DNA of 64,000 nt from the NCBI RefSeq assembly GCF_025515275.1, contig NZ_JAOPFU010000014.1:1-64000 (forward strand), given 5' to 3'. Every line of letters begins with the position of its first letter. Position 1 is the stretch's first letter. This DNA comes from Catenovulum sp. 2E275 (GTDB lineage Bacteria; Pseudomonadota; Gammaproteobacteria; Enterobacterales; Alteromonadaceae). Under the pieces are notes generated by a model that was not told the DNA's origin, searched no databases, and was given only the letters and a program-made list of their open reading frames with translations. Positions 52,888 to 62,658 of the stretch are shown here, piece after piece. A program made the position numbers and the translations under genes.

Positions 52888-53175
52888 ATGTCGCAACAAG
52901 AACATCAAGCAGCAGAAGCATTTATTGAAAAAATTGAAGCGCAATTAGACCAAATGGTTGAAGATGCAGACGCAGATACATTATTTATTTCCGGCTATTT
53001 ACGCGGTCATATTATGCTAACAGCCGGTTATTTAGAAATGGAAAATCAACTCAATATTCAAGATTTAATCACCAAAACCAACGACTCACTAGAACAAGCA
53101 ATCGCAGGCGGTGAATTGGATGAAAACGATCAGCTTTTAGTTAAAAATATGTGGCAACAACTACAAACCCTATAA
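52888..53175 (+). CDS. yfcL: YfcL family protein
   Basis: Conserved 95-residue acidic helical protein of unknown function. The core DADTLFISGYLRGHIMLTAGYLE matches YfcL. yfcL and yfcM (epmC) are also neighbours in E. coli, supporting orthology. An AAAGG lies upstream of the ATG. Confidence 0.9.
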   Translation: MSQQEHQAAEAFIEKIEAQLDQMVEDADADTLFISGYLRGHIMLTAGYLEMENQLNIQDLITKTNDSLEQAIAGGELDENDQLLVKNMWQQLQTL

Positions 53176-53402
53176 ATGGTAATCAGTTATAAGCTTAGTT
53201 TTAATTAACTCACAATAACGTTTAGCTTGGTTTCCGTCATAAAACGATTGGAACAACTCAAGCACGAATAAAGCGTTTAAAAGCATTGCTACGTAAAATT
53301 GTTTATAAGTTTTACCATTTTTTTGAATGACGCTCGATAATTTTTTTGAGAACGAGGTTTTTCTACAGTCTCGTTAGGTGACCTAAATATGAGGGGGAAA
53401 TT

Positions 53403-53843
53403 TTGAATATATATAGCTCTCCTAAAAGTGAATTACAGACACAAGAGATGCTTAACAACAAGCGCGTAATGCTAGGGAGAGTATTTTGTTTCCTCAGTTT
53501 ACTGATGCTCTGCTCTATTATTGGTTTATACCAAACATTGAGCGCACTGATTGGCATTATTCAAGATGTTTCTTCATCTAATGCAGCAGACCCAAAAGTA
53601 GTAGCAGGGAGAATAAGTCAAGCATTTGTGTATATGGTTCAGTGGTTATTTTTGGCCGTCTTTGGTTGGCTATGTACTTTAGTCGCCATATTTTTCTCTA
53701 GTTACCGCTCAAGACGTTATTTTGCTGTTTGGCTACTTTCTTCGGTCATCCTGATAGTGTCAATTCCATTTGGTTCCTTGTTTGGTCTTATTTTAGCGTT
53801 AGTCCTCTTTTTTAAACGAAAAGAGTTCAAAAAGCTCAGCTAA
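53403..53843 (+). CDS. Small membrane protein of unknown function
   Basis: Unrecognised 146-residue protein with three to four hydrophobic segments (about residues 26-53, 77-99, 108-137) and a basic C terminus ending FKRKEFKKLS. The start is probably TTG at 53403, with GAGGGGG upstream. No motif suggests a function. It sits alone between yfcL and a convergent serine hydrolase gene, after a 227-base AT-rich spacer. Confidence 0.65.
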   Translation: MNIYSSPKSELQTQEMLNNKRVMLGRVFCFLSLLMLCSIIGLYQTLSALIGIIQDVSSSNAADPKVVAGRISQAFVYMVQWLFLAVFGWLCTLVAIFFSSYRSRRYFAVWLLSSVILIVSIPFGSLFGLILALVLFFKRKEFKKLS

Positions 53844-53847
53844 TAAC

Positions 53848-54993
53848 TTATTGCAGCGATTTAGCATTCGCCCAGAAGCCGGATGTTAATTCGCTAATCA
53901 CGCTAGATTCAGCATTTAATAATATCGCAAACCCTAAATCTAAATCTGGTGAATAACCAATTGCCGCGCGATATCCCCTCACCCAGCCAGAGTGAAAATA
54001 AACAGGATAATCATCAAACTGATAAATTCGCCAGCCATAGCCATAATAAGCATCGGTTAAATATTCACGCCAATAACGTTTATTTAGCTCGCGAGTGGTT
54101 TTTATTCTCGGTTCAGTTAATTCTGCAAGCAAATTTTTAGATAAAATATCCGGCTGATAACCTAAATTAGCGATTAACCAATTTGCTAAATCTGAAATAC
54201 TGGCATTAACGCCTGCGGCCGGTTCGACTTTGTAAAAGTCGGCATCAATGGCCACTTGAGTCCAAATATATTTGCCCTGTTTTTTATCAATTAACACATG
54301 CGGTTTCGCATAATTGTCACCACTGATAAAAGGTTTTAAACCAACCGAAGCATCGGCCATTTTTAACGGCGCAAAAATACGCTCATTTAATAGCTCAGCA
54401 AAAGGCTCTGGCTGAATGGTTTCAATTGCTGGCTGTACCAAAGAGTAAGCAATATTCTGATAGCCATAACATTGATCTGGCTGGCACAAAGGGGTAATTT
54501 TATTAAACCATGACAAAATGCGCTGCATATCCCAGTTTTCATGCAATAAATTGTCATAAGCATTTGGGATTAAACCGCTGGAATGGCTTAATAAATGATG
54601 GATCTGAATTTTATCTGCCGCGGTTTTATCTGCCAGAGTAAACTCAGGCACATATTTGGTAATCGGATCATTTAAACTGAGTTTATTTTCCAGCGCCAGC
54701 ATAGTCGTCACGGTTGCCGAAAAGGTTTTAGACACCGAGGCTAACCGAAAAACCGTATGGCTATTTACTTTTTGCGACTGGCTTTGATCTGTATATCCAA
54801 AAGTTTCAAGCGCAGCTATCTGATTATTTTTAACAATCACATAAGCGCCACCGGGAATACTCATTTGCGCGAGTTTTAACGCAACTTGCTGTGAAAACCT
54901 TTGATTAAAATCAGTGATAGATTCAGCTTTTACAGTAAAGCTGAATAAAAATAGAACAGGAAAAAGCAGATAAAAAGTTAAGCGAACAGCCAT
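53848..54993 (-). CDS. Serine hydrolase, beta-lactamase/class C-like family
   Basis: Exported penicillin-binding-protein-like hydrolase of 381 residues. A signal peptide ends near VKA (residue 23). Catalytic motifs are S86-V87-S88-K89 (SxxK), Y178-Q179-N180 (YxN) and H334-S335-G336 (HxG in place of KTG). This set is typical of esterase/D-aminopeptidase-type members, and a true resistance beta-lactamase cannot be claimed. Its stop nearly meets that of the small membrane protein gene. Confidence 0.88.
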   Translation of the reverse strand: MAVRLTFYLLFPVLFLFSFTVKAESITDFNQRFSQQVALKLAQMSIPGGAYVIVKNNQIAALETFGYTDQSQSQKVNSHTVFRLASVSKTFSATVTTMLALENKLSLNDPITKYVPEFTLADKTAADKIQIHHLLSHSSGLIPNAYDNLLHENWDMQRILSWFNKITPLCQPDQCYGYQNIAYSLVQPAIETIQPEPFAELLNERIFAPLKMADASVGLKPFISGDNYAKPHVLIDKKQGKYIWTQVAIDADFYKVEPAAGVNASISDLANWLIANLGYQPDILSKNLLAELTEPRIKTTRELNKRYWREYLTDAYYGYGWRIYQFDDYPVYFHSGWVRGYRAAIGYSPDLDLGFAILLNAESSVISELTSGFWANAKSLQ

Positions 54994-55148
54994 ATAAAAA
55001 GCACTAAATTAAATATCTCGAACAGATTAAAAAGTGCATTATTCTAACGTTAATCGCTTAACTTAAACAAATATATTTTAACAGCTCACTCTTTTATAAA
55101 TGATTGTTCGAATATCATCTACACTATATCAACAGAAAACAGACATAA

Positions 55149-55172
55149 AAAACCAGCTTTTTGAGCTGGTTT
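55149..55172 (-). terminator. Terminator after pyruvate kinase gene
   Basis: AACCAGCT pairs with AGCTGGTT around an eight-base T-rich loop; on the minus strand it is followed by TTTTTTATG. Confidence 0.85.
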
Positions 55173-55196
55173 CTTGTCAGTCGATAAACTTAAATA

Positions 55197-56612
55197 TTAT
55201 TCAACTAATGCTTTAACTGTATTGATTTCAAAGCGGTTTGTTTCACCTTTTGGTGAACCTGGTGCGCTTTTAGCAACAACCACTAAGCTGTTTTCAGTTA
55301 AGGTTTTATTTTCAACTAATGGGCTTAATGCTTTATTTAATACTTTAGCGCGTTCTTCAACACTAATTAAATAAGCATCAACACCATAGCTTAAAGATAA
55401 TAGTCTAAGTGGCTCTGGCTCGTAACAAGCAGCATAAATTGGCGCAGCAGGACGATGCGAAGCAATTTGACGAGCAGTTGTACCCTGACGAGTTGGCACT
55501 ACAATCGCATCTACATCTAAATCGCGTGCCGCTTTAGCAACCGATTTTGCAATATAAGCCTGTAAATTATCACGGGTATCTTCGATATCAAAGTTGATAC
55601 CTTTAGCTGTTTGTTGCTCAACATGGCGAACAATTCGCGCCATAGTTTCAACTGCTTCAAACGGATAATCACCGTAAGCAGATTCACCAGATAACATTAC
55701 TGCGTCAGTACCATCTAAAACTGCATTAGCAACATCAGAGATTTCTGCACGTGTAGGACGTGGGTTTTGGATCATGCTTTCAAGCATTTGAGTTGCAGTA
55801 ATGACCGGGACTTTAGCGCGGATACATTTTTGAATCATAGCTTTTTGCACTAATGGTACTTCTTCACCCGGAATTTCAATCCCTAAGTCACCACGTGCAA
55901 CCATAACGCCATACACAACTTCTAAAATTTCATCTAAATTATCAACCCCTTCGCGGTTTTCAATTTTAGCGATAATTTTAATTGGCGAATTTTTTTCATC
56001 CAAGATTTTTTGAACATCTAATACGTCTTGTTTATTACGTACAAATGAGTGAGCAATAAAATCAACACCCGCGTCAATTGCCATTTCAATAAAGCTGCGG
56101 TCACGCTCAGTAACAGATGGTAAACGAATCGCAACACCCGGTACGTTTACGCTTTTCTTTTTCTTAATTTTGCCGTTGTTTAAAGCCGTTGTGTATAAAG
56201 CTTCATCATCTTTGCTGTCTACAACTAACTCTAATAAACCATCATCAATTAAAATATGAGCACCAACTGGTACGTCTTTAACAAAACCTAAATAGTTAAC
56301 CTGAACCGCTTCACGTGTAGTTGCTACATCTAAACCATCGGCACGGAAAGTGACTTTTTCACCCGTTTTAATGGTTAAATCTTCTTCGATTTTTAAATTA
56401 GTACGCATTTCAGGGCCTTTGGTATCAACCAAAACCGCTAATTTTTCACTCACTTTACGTACGTTTTCAATAACAACACGGGTATCTTCCGGTGTTTGGT
56501 GAGCTGTATTTAAACGAATTACGTTAACGCCACGCTTATATAATTCGCCGATAAATTCCACGTCGCCTTTCAAGTCTGAAACGGTTGCGACTATTTTAGT
56601 CTTTTTACTCAT
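55197..56612 (-). CDS. pyk: Pyruvate kinase
   Basis: Converts phosphoenolpyruvate and ADP to pyruvate and ATP. The 471-residue protein has VARGDLGIE, ITATQMLESMIQNPRPTRAE and VMLSGESAYGDYP, so the active site is complete. The N-terminal motif is RLNTAHQ (R33-N35-H38) with KIVATVSDLKG before it, where enterobacterial PykA/PykF have RLNFSHG and TIGP. The version here resembles pyruvate kinases I associate with Bacteroidota-like sequences. Type and origin therefore remain open. Confidence 0.94.
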   Translation of the reverse strand: MSKKTKIVATVSDLKGDVEFIGELYKRGVNVIRLNTAHQTPEDTRVVIENVRKVSEKLAVLVDTKGPEMRTNLKIEEDLTIKTGEKVTFRADGLDVATTREAVQVNYLGFVKDVPVGAHILIDDGLLELVVDSKDDEALYTTALNNGKIKKKKSVNVPGVAIRLPSVTERDRSFIEMAIDAGVDFIAHSFVRNKQDVLDVQKILDEKNSPIKIIAKIENREGVDNLDEILEVVYGVMVARGDLGIEIPGEEVPLVQKAMIQKCIRAKVPVITATQMLESMIQNPRPTRAEISDVANAVLDGTDAVMLSGESAYGDYPFEAVETMARIVRHVEQQTAKGINFDIEDTRDNLQAYIAKSVAKAARDLDVDAIVVPTRQGTTARQIASHRPAAPIYAACYEPEPLRLLSLSYGVDAYLISVEERAKVLNKALSPLVENKTLTENSLVVVAKSAPGSPKGETNRFEINTVKALVE

Positions 56613-56665
56613 TTATATTATTCGCCATTAATTGTTTAATTATAAAAATTGTGCTGCATATTATA

Positions 56666-56692
56666 CGCAGTTTTGTTTGTCAATTCCGATAA
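56666..56692 (+). promoter_or_regulatory. Possible sigma-28 (FliA) promoter of the chemoreceptor gene
   Basis: CGCAGTTT, 11 bases, TCCGATAA. The downstream box matches 7 of 8 positions of GCCGATAA and the upstream box 5 of 8 of TAAAGTTT, with exact 11-base spacing. It lies 210 bases before the MCP start codon. Chemoreceptor genes are often FliA-dependent, but the match is imperfect. Confidence 0.35.
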
Positions 56693-56901
56693 AAAAATGA
56701 AATATCATAATTAATTCATCATTATACTCGACATAAAATGACAAAATATACTTTTACATGATTTTATTTCCTGCAATTAAAAGTTAAAATGTAAACAATC
56801 TAGATCCAACCTCTTAGCGTGTTTGTTTAATAGCACCTATAGTTACATTTTAACTCCACTTCGCTGATTCAATTTATTTTATCAAAAGGATAAAAGGATA
56901 T

Positions 56902-58521
56902 ATGTTACGTAATATAAACCTAAAAACTCGGCTGTTATCTGCGTTTGGTTTGGTTATTTTACTACTGATTATTTCAAGTTTGTTCTCCCTTTCATCAATG
57001 AAAAAAATAAGAGAACATGCAGATATTATTGAGACTAATCTATTACCTGCCATCAGCAGCTTAGGTCATCTAAATTCAAGTGTATTAGAGATTAGAATTT
57101 TAACGTTTAGGGTATTAACTGCAAAAAATAATGCTTCGCTCAGAACAGACCTTGAAGAAATAACTAAAGTAAAAAAACAAGCTGCAATTTATTTATCTGA
57201 TTATGAAAAAACTATTTATCTAGAAGCTGAAGCCCAAGCATTTAAAGAATTTCAGCAAGCTAAAAATAACTATCTGAATAATCAAAATCAAATTCTGGAA
57301 TTGATTCAGCAAGGACAAACTAACCAAACAGAAAAATATATTCCCCAAATGAATAAAGCAGCGGATACAATGAATTCAGTGCTTAAAGAAATAATAAAAA
57401 TTAATCAAGAAGCGGTTAATGAAGCTAGAGCGCTTTCTATTTCTGCTTACGAAAATAGTTTTTGGGCTGTTATATTAATCGCAAGCTTAGCAATTATTCT
57501 AGCTTGGATTATTGCCTTATTAATTTCATCTAGTATTAATAAACCTTTACTACTTGCGCTAACTTCAGCCGAACATATTGCGAAAGGGGATTTAACTCAA
57601 CAGATAACAGTAGATGGAGATGATGAAATCACGCGTTTATTAAATGCACTCAAAGCTATGCGAGGTCACTTGCATACAACAATTACACAAATTGCCCACT
57701 CATCAGATCAACTGGCTTCTGCCGCAGAAGAACTTAGCTCTGTTACAGACGATTCATCTAAAAATTTACAATTGCAAAATGATGAAATTCAACAGGCAGC
57801 TACAGCCATTACTCAAATGAGTTCAGCCGTAGATGAAGTTGCAGATACAGCACAGAAAACATCTAGTTCATCCAGTGAAACAAAAAGATTAGCTGGTGAA
57901 GGCCAACAAAAAGTAAAAGAAACAACACAAGTCATTGAATTAATGAGCCAAGACATGGCACAAAGTACACAAGTTATTAATCAATTAGCTGAAAATGTTG
58001 CCTCTATCGGGCAAGTCTTGGATGTCATAAGAGCCGTTGCAGAACAGACTAATTTATTAGCACTAAATGCCGCGATTGAAGCTGCGCGCGCGGGTGAAGC
58101 TGGTCGAGGCTTTGCAGTTGTAGCGGATGAAGTTCGTAGTCTAGCGCACAGAACTCAAGTATCTACCGGAGAAATAGAAAATATGGTGCGCTTAGTGCAG
58201 GAATCGGCTCAAGAAGCAGTTCGTACTATGCAAGACTCAAATTCAAAAACAGAGCGAGCTCAAACTGTAGCAAAAGCAGCCAGCGATGCATTGAATCAAA
58301 TTACAGAGCAAATCAATCTAATTAGTGATAGTAATCATTTAATTGCAACAGCAGCAGAAGAGCAGTCAAACGTATCAAGGGAGATTGATGCTAACATTGT
58401 TAAAATTAGTGATCTGGCAGCACAAAACGCGGCTGGCGCTAATCAAACTAGTGCAAGCACCAGCGAGTTAACCCGACTTGCAATTGCCTTAAATGAGCTA
58501 GTCAATAAATTTAAAATTTAG
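56902..58521 (+). CDS. Methyl-accepting chemotaxis protein
   Basis: Transmembrane chemoreceptor, 539 residues. TM1 is about residues 10-30, followed by a four-helix-bundle periplasmic ligand domain to about 185. TM2 is about 189-214, then HAMP and the cytoplasmic signalling domain with hairpin tip [19 protein letters not shown] near 382-400. There is no C-terminal NWETF-type pentapeptide. The ligand is not predictable. AAAGGAT lies upstream of the ATG. Confidence 0.95.
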   Translation: MLRNINLKTRLLSAFGLVILLLIISSLFSLSSMKKIREHADIIETNLLPAISSLGHLNSSVLEIRILTFRVLTAKNNASLRTDLEEITKVKKQAAIYLSDYEKTIYLEAEAQAFKEFQQAKNNYLNNQNQILELIQQGQTNQTEKYIPQMNKAADTMNSVLKEIIKINQEAVNEARALSISAYENSFWAVILIASLAIILAWIIALLISSSINKPLLLALTSAEHIAKGDLTQQITVDGDDEITRLLNALKAMRGHLHTTITQIAHSSDQLASAAEELSSVTDDSSKNLQLQNDEIQQAATAITQMSSAVDEVADTAQKTSSSSSETKRLAGEGQQKVKETTQVIELMSQDMAQSTQVINQLAENVASIGQVLDVIRAVAEQTNLLALNAAIEAARAGEAGRGFAVVADEVRSLAHRTQVSTGEIENMVRLVQESAQEAVRTMQDSNSKTERAQTVAKAASDALNQITEQINLISDSNHLIATAAEEQSNVSREIDANIVKISDLAAQNAAGANQTSASTSELTRLAIALNELVNKFKI

Positions 58522-58550
58522 CACTCCAACTATACATAAGTAATTGAATA

Positions 58551-58598
58551 TCATCTGACCACTATATAATATAAAAAGCATATAGTGGTCAGCGATGA
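58551..58598. repeat. Inverted repeat downstream of the chemoreceptor gene
   Basis: TCATCTGACCACTATAT (58551-58567) pairs with ATATAGTGGTCAGCGATGA (58580-58598) with a small bulge. It is a long stem without a clear T-run; possibly a transcript-end hairpin. Confidence 0.6.
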
Positions 58599-58745
58599 TA
58601 GAGTCAATAATTTATTGAGTAAGTGATCCTAAATAGGCAATTTTACTAAGATTAAATTTTTAACAAAAACTATAGATTCACAGAGTTACCCCATGTGGAT
58701 TTGGAAATGCATAATTCTAGTACTTCGTTTTCATGCCTCCATGAC

Positions 58746-59603
58746 TTAAATATCATTTTTTAAATCAGCCTTAATTTTATTAATTTCTAAGTCAAATACC
58801 TGATTAACTGCATTCATAGTTTCGGTTGCTAAAGCAAAATACTGTTTAGCATCTAAGCTGATTTGTTCGCTTTCGATCATCTGGCATTTTATGGTTTGGC
58901 ATAAATCCGCTATTTTCTGATGAGCAGCTTTAAGCTGATTCATACTGCTTTGCTCAGTTTGCTTGGCATTATTAACAAAATTTTGGTAGGTAAATTGACT
59001 TACCTCTTCAATTTTTTGATATAAAAAACCCAATTTAATTTTTTCTACCCGCGTACAACTTTTTGCAGTTGCAACCCCTGTCCCTAATGCTCTGGCTTGA
59101 CCAATATATTCACTCACCTGCAATAATTCGCGCCATAATAAACCTATATTTGGAAAATGATGCATCGTTGCCGAAGTAAGCTGATAATGTTCAGCCATAT
59201 CTTCTAATAAATACAATAAGTTACCTATTAGCTGGGTATGTTGAAAAATACTTTGTTCAGGGGTTAAATCGGCTATTTTTTGGTGTAATCGCTGCCAATG
59301 CTCAAGATTAATAGCCCAACCCTCAAATTTAAGAATCAATCCATTTTGAGCTAACTGATGACTAATTTGGGCACATAAATTAACTAATTGTTTTATCTCG
59401 CTTAATACACTTTTATCGCCTCTAATATAAGCAACGGATAATCCTCTATGTTTTTGAATCGTACTAATTAAATTTCTCAGCAATAAAATTTGTTCGATTC
59501 CACACACCTGCTGGCTTCTACGTTTTTTTGCGGTGTGTAAAACCAGCATCATTAAGCCCAAAACTAAAAATAAAACAAAGCTGACTGGCATTAAATATGT
59601 CAT
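58746..59603 (-). CDS. Membrane-anchored NIT-like sensor protein
   Basis: A 285-residue protein with one N-terminal membrane helix (about 5-24), then an all-helical domain. QKHRGLSVAYIRGDKS (50-65) and EYIGQARALGTGVA near residue 170 resemble the ligand-contact helices of NIT (nitrate/nitrite sensing) domains, which are normally fused to HAMP-MCP or kinase modules. Here the domain ends the protein, with no signalling module. Five bases separate it from the sensorless MCP gene just upstream. The family call is from motif memory and moderate. Confidence 0.7.
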   Translation of the reverse strand: MTYLMPVSFVLFLVLGLMMLVLHTAKKRRSQQVCGIEQILLLRNLISTIQKHRGLSVAYIRGDKSVLSEIKQLVNLCAQISHQLAQNGLILKFEGWAINLEHWQRLHQKIADLTPEQSIFQHTQLIGNLLYLLEDMAEHYQLTSATMHHFPNIGLLWRELLQVSEYIGQARALGTGVATAKSCTRVEKIKLGFLYQKIEEVSQFTYQNFVNNAKQTEQSSMNQLKAAHQKIADLCQTIKCQMIESEQISLDAKQYFALATETMNAVNQVFDLEINKIKADLKNDI

Positions 59604-59608
59604 TATGG

Positions 59609-60742
59609 CTACCTTGTTTGGATAATTTGATTTTGGGTAAGCGATTTTAAATGATTAGCAATTGCCCCCGCCTGTTCTGCGACTTCAGCATTGGCCTGAG
59701 CGCCAATCACGACTCTTTCAATATGTTCTGAAATTTCCTGATTTGCTTGATTTTGTTGCTCGGTATTACTAGCTATCATTTGCATTTCAGCTTGTACTTG
59801 CCGGGTTTTATCATGCATGTTGGCAATAACAATTTCGGTTTGACCAGCCGTTTGCAAGCAACTGGTGCTGCGATCAACCACTTGCTTCATATTAAAATTA
59901 ACCAAACGGCTTTTTTCTAAAACCTGTTTTACATTACCGGTAATTTGGTTAGCAGCCTGACTACTGCGATCAGCCAAAGCTCGAACTTCATCTGCAACTA
60001 CGGCAAAGCCACGGCCTAAATCACCAGCGCGAGCGGCTTCTATCGAGGCATTTAAAGCCAATAAATTAGTTTGTGCAGAGATATCCTGAATTATATTCGA
60101 CATATCAGCCACAGATTCAGCTAATGTATCCAATTCACTCATTTGAGTTTGTGTGGTATCTGCATCCGCTTTAACATCTTCAATTTCTTGTTTTAATTGT
60201 GTTAAGTAGCGTTTGCCACTTTCAGAATCCGTTTGTGCCTGCGTTGATAATTCAAACGCAGCTTGAATTTTTTCTGAAACTTGCTGCAAAGACTGGTTCA
60301 TTTCTAAAATTGCAGCGGCTGTTGAATTAGTAGAATCCGATTGATTTTGAACATTATGAGCAACTTGCTGAGCCGACTCAATTACTTGTAGAGAGGCATG
60401 TTCAACCTCATTTATTTTGGCTTTAAGTGCGTTATTTTGCCGGCTTAGTTCACGCAATAGCTCAATTAATTGAGTAACAGGTTTACCCAAAGCTAACGCA
60501 TTTAGCTCTAGTTTTCGGTAATCGTAATCAAATTTTTCACCCTGTTTCAGTTTTTGCTCTAAAGTAGATAACTCTTTTAAAATAGCGCTAAACAATAAAG
60601 CTAATATGATTAACCCTAAAACCGTAAAAGCCGCAGCGAGCCAAATTGGCATTAAAAACGCAGCGACAAAACAAACTAAACTCAATAACCAGACCAAACT
60701 AAAAATTTGTTTAAGCCCAGTTTTTCTCAGTATATAAACCAT
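59609..60742 (-). CDS. Methyl-accepting chemotaxis protein without sensor domain
   Basis: A 377-residue MCP-like protein. Two adjacent membrane helices (about residues 12-55) form a short hairpin with almost no periplasmic loop. A coiled-coil linker follows, then the signalling domain with tip [19 protein letters not shown] near residue 225. No ligand-binding domain or HAMP is evident. The frame opens at a GTG three codons earlier; I prefer the ATG at 60742. It is five bases upstream of the NIT-like gene, suggesting that the two products work as one receptor. Confidence 0.9.
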   Translation of the reverse strand: MVYILRKTGLKQIFSLVWLLSLVCFVAAFLMPIWLAAAFTVLGLIILALLFSAILKELSTLEQKLKQGEKFDYDYRKLELNALALGKPVTQLIELLRELSRQNNALKAKINEVEHASLQVIESAQQVAHNVQNQSDSTNSTAAAILEMNQSLQQVSEKIQAAFELSTQAQTDSESGKRYLTQLKQEIEDVKADADTTQTQMSELDTLAESVADMSNIIQDISAQTNLLALNASIEAARAGDLGRGFAVVADEVRALADRSSQAANQITGNVKQVLEKSRLVNFNMKQVVDRSTSCLQTAGQTEIVIANMHDKTRQVQAEMQMIASNTEQQNQANQEISEHIERVVIGAQANAEVAEQAGAIANHLKSLTQNQIIQTR

Positions 60743-60751
60743 AACAATCAC

Positions 60752-61051
60752 TTAATACCAAAGTCAGTGTGCCCGAACATTCCTCATTAAATGTTTCACC
60801 TGACAACAAATACTTAGGGTAATTAGCAATTGATATGCCAAAAATTAGTGCAAATAAAATAAAGGGGGATAATAAACAAAAAAAACTTAAACTATTGATA
60901 AATTTAATAATATTAAAATTAAATGTGGTTAATGATGGTTGATTCAGGCGTTAATTTAACAACAAAAAGCAGGATGAACTAAAACAGGGAGAACAGATTA
61001 ACTTGGGCATAATAAGCCGCACAAATAAAGTGCAGCTTATTATTAAACTAC
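60752..61051. other. 300-bp intergenic region
   Basis: AT-rich spacer between the galactanase gene and the sensorless MCP gene. Apart from the hairpin at 61011-61041, I see no gene or repeat in it. Confidence 0.6.
61011..61041 (-). terminator. Terminator-like hairpin after galactanase gene
   Basis: AATAAGC and GCAC (61011-61022) pair with GTGC and GCTTATT (61030-61041), with one mismatch. The T-run after it is weak. Confidence 0.55.
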
Positions 61052-62488
61052 TTAATAATCACGCCACTGCTGATTCCAGTTGCTATGACAAGCCCACTGA
61101 ATAACAGAATCGCCATTACTGGTGCCACCAGCATTAATATCTAAACATTTACCGCTGTGGCGGGCTTTAAGCCGGTAATAACCATCACCCATATCTTCTT
61201 TAATAAATTGTTGGTTATAACCACCAGAGCAAGTCCACTGCACAACATTTGCACCATTGACAGAGCTATTAGCATTTACATCCAAACATAATCCACTGTG
61301 TTTGGCTTTAATCTGGTAATAGCCACTATCGGTAGCAATAAACTGCCATTTTTGGTTATCATTGTTATGACAAGACCATTGTAGCGCATCATCACCATTA
61401 GCCGTGCCTGCACCCGAAATATCAATACAACGATTACTAACCCGTGATTGAATACGGGTTTCACTGGCTGATGTTGAACCAGCATTTTCTAAAAATGCAT
61501 CTAATGCTTGAGTTGGTCTGCCGGTATTAGGATCCCACGCCCCTAAAGTATATCCATTCCAATTAGAGGCTTGAGGCTCCCAATAAAAAATACCTAAACC
61601 TCGGCCGTTATTGACCTGACGAACTTTAGCTATCATGTCGGCAATAATATCTTTTGCCTGCGCATCGTCCCAAGGAGCACCAACTTCGGTTACCATTACA
61701 TCTTTATCGTAACGGGAAACCATATCATTTAAGTTACTTAAACACTGGTTATTGGTTTGTGCCCAAGTTGCGCTGGTATTATTGGTTGGATAAGCCGATG
61801 CGCCAATCACATCATATTTTGCACCGTATTGATTAATGCCATCAAATATCCAGCGAAAGTTAGCATTATCATGACAGTTAGCCAAATGCACTATGACCTT
61901 AGTATTAGGAAACACATCTTTTGCAGCATCGTGCCCGCTGTTAATAAGCCATGCAAAATTTTGCATACTATTCGTTGCTTTGCCTTCTTCCCATAACATA
62001 CCGTTATTGGTTTCATTACCAACCTGTACCCACTCAGGTGTAATCCCGGCATTTTTTAGCGCATTGAGTGAATCGTATGTATGCCACCAAACCGCAGACA
62101 TTAATCCATTAATATCATAGCTTTCCCAATCAGCCGGTTTATATTGTTTACCCGGATCGGCCCAGCTATCGCTGTAATGAAAATCGATCATAATTCTCAT
62201 ACCTGCATTTTTTGCCCGCTGCGCTTTGACAATCACATCATTAATATCACTCCAACCGTTTGCTGGATTCACCCAAACCCTTAAACGTATGGAGTCCATA
62301 CCGTGATCTTTTAAAATTTGTAAAACATCTTGCTCGGTACCGGAGTCATTATAAAAATTGACACCATAGTATTCCATTTCGGTTATCCAACTAACATCAG
62401 CCCCTTTAGCAAAGGCAAATGCTTCAGACTGAATACACATAAGTGCACCAGCTAATAAATACTGTTTGAAGTGAGTTAATTTTTTCAT
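61052..62488 (-). CDS. Secreted endo-beta-1,4-galactanase (GH53) with ricin-type CBM13
   Basis: Hydrolyses beta-1,4-galactan side chains of pectic polysaccharides outside the cell. A signal peptide is cleaved near residue 25 (AFA). The GH53 TIM barrel spans about 28-337, with acid/base E159 in QVGNETNNG and nucleophile E268 in VTEVGAPW. A short linker leads to a ricin-type beta-trefoil (345-478) with three repeats marked by QKWQF, QQF and QQW. 478 residues. Two LacI-type palindromes lie upstream, so it is probably substrate-induced. No galactan-utilisation neighbours such as GH2 or TonB receptors are in view. Confidence 0.94.
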   Translation of the reverse strand: MKKLTHFKQYLLAGALMCIQSEAFAFAKGADVSWITEMEYYGVNFYNDSGTEQDVLQILKDHGMDSIRLRVWVNPANGWSDINDVIVKAQRAKNAGMRIMIDFHYSDSWADPGKQYKPADWESYDINGLMSAVWWHTYDSLNALKNAGITPEWVQVGNETNNGMLWEEGKATNSMQNFAWLINSGHDAAKDVFPNTKVIVHLANCHDNANFRWIFDGINQYGAKYDVIGASAYPTNNTSATWAQTNNQCLSNLNDMVSRYDKDVMVTEVGAPWDDAQAKDIIADMIAKVRQVNNGRGLGIFYWEPQASNWNGYTLGAWDPNTGRPTQALDAFLENAGSTSASETRIQSRVSNRCIDISGAGTANGDDALQWSCHNNDNQKWQFIATDSGYYQIKAKHSGLCLDVNANSSVNGANVVQWTCSGGYNQQFIKEDMGDGYYRLKARHSGKCLDINAGGTSNGDSVIQWACHSNWNQQWRDY

Positions 62489-62580
62489 TTTATAACCTTT
62501 GTTAGTTCTTTAAATTTCACAATAAAAATCAAGTTAAAAACACTTAATTAACATTAATTACAAAAGATACTACAATAAAA

Positions 62581-62594
62581 GGTAAACGTTTAAC
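62581..62594 (-). promoter_or_regulatory. Putative LacI-family operator 1 of galactanase gene
   Basis: GGTAAACGTTTAAC holds the perfect palindrome TAAACGTTTA, the central-CG pattern of LacI/GalR-family operators. About 93-106 bases upstream of the galactanase start. Confidence 0.55.
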
Positions 62595-62658
62595 AACAAA
62601 TAAAACCAGATTTAATTAACAAATTAATCATTTAAAAACATATAAAACGAAATATATA

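Noticed and set aside
53341-53402. GTTAGGT near 53373 as a second attC/cassette boundary before the small membrane gene
   Set aside because: A seven-base match alone is common; I found no paired left core, no nested stem and no integrase nearby.
53848-54993. Serine hydrolase as a resistance beta-lactamase
   Set aside because: HSG replaces the KTG motif and the layout fits esterase/peptidase-type relatives; sequence does not support a resistance claim.
55174-55374. Plus-strand open frame of 66 codons
   Set aside because: Antisense to the end of the pyruvate kinase gene and overlapping its terminator.
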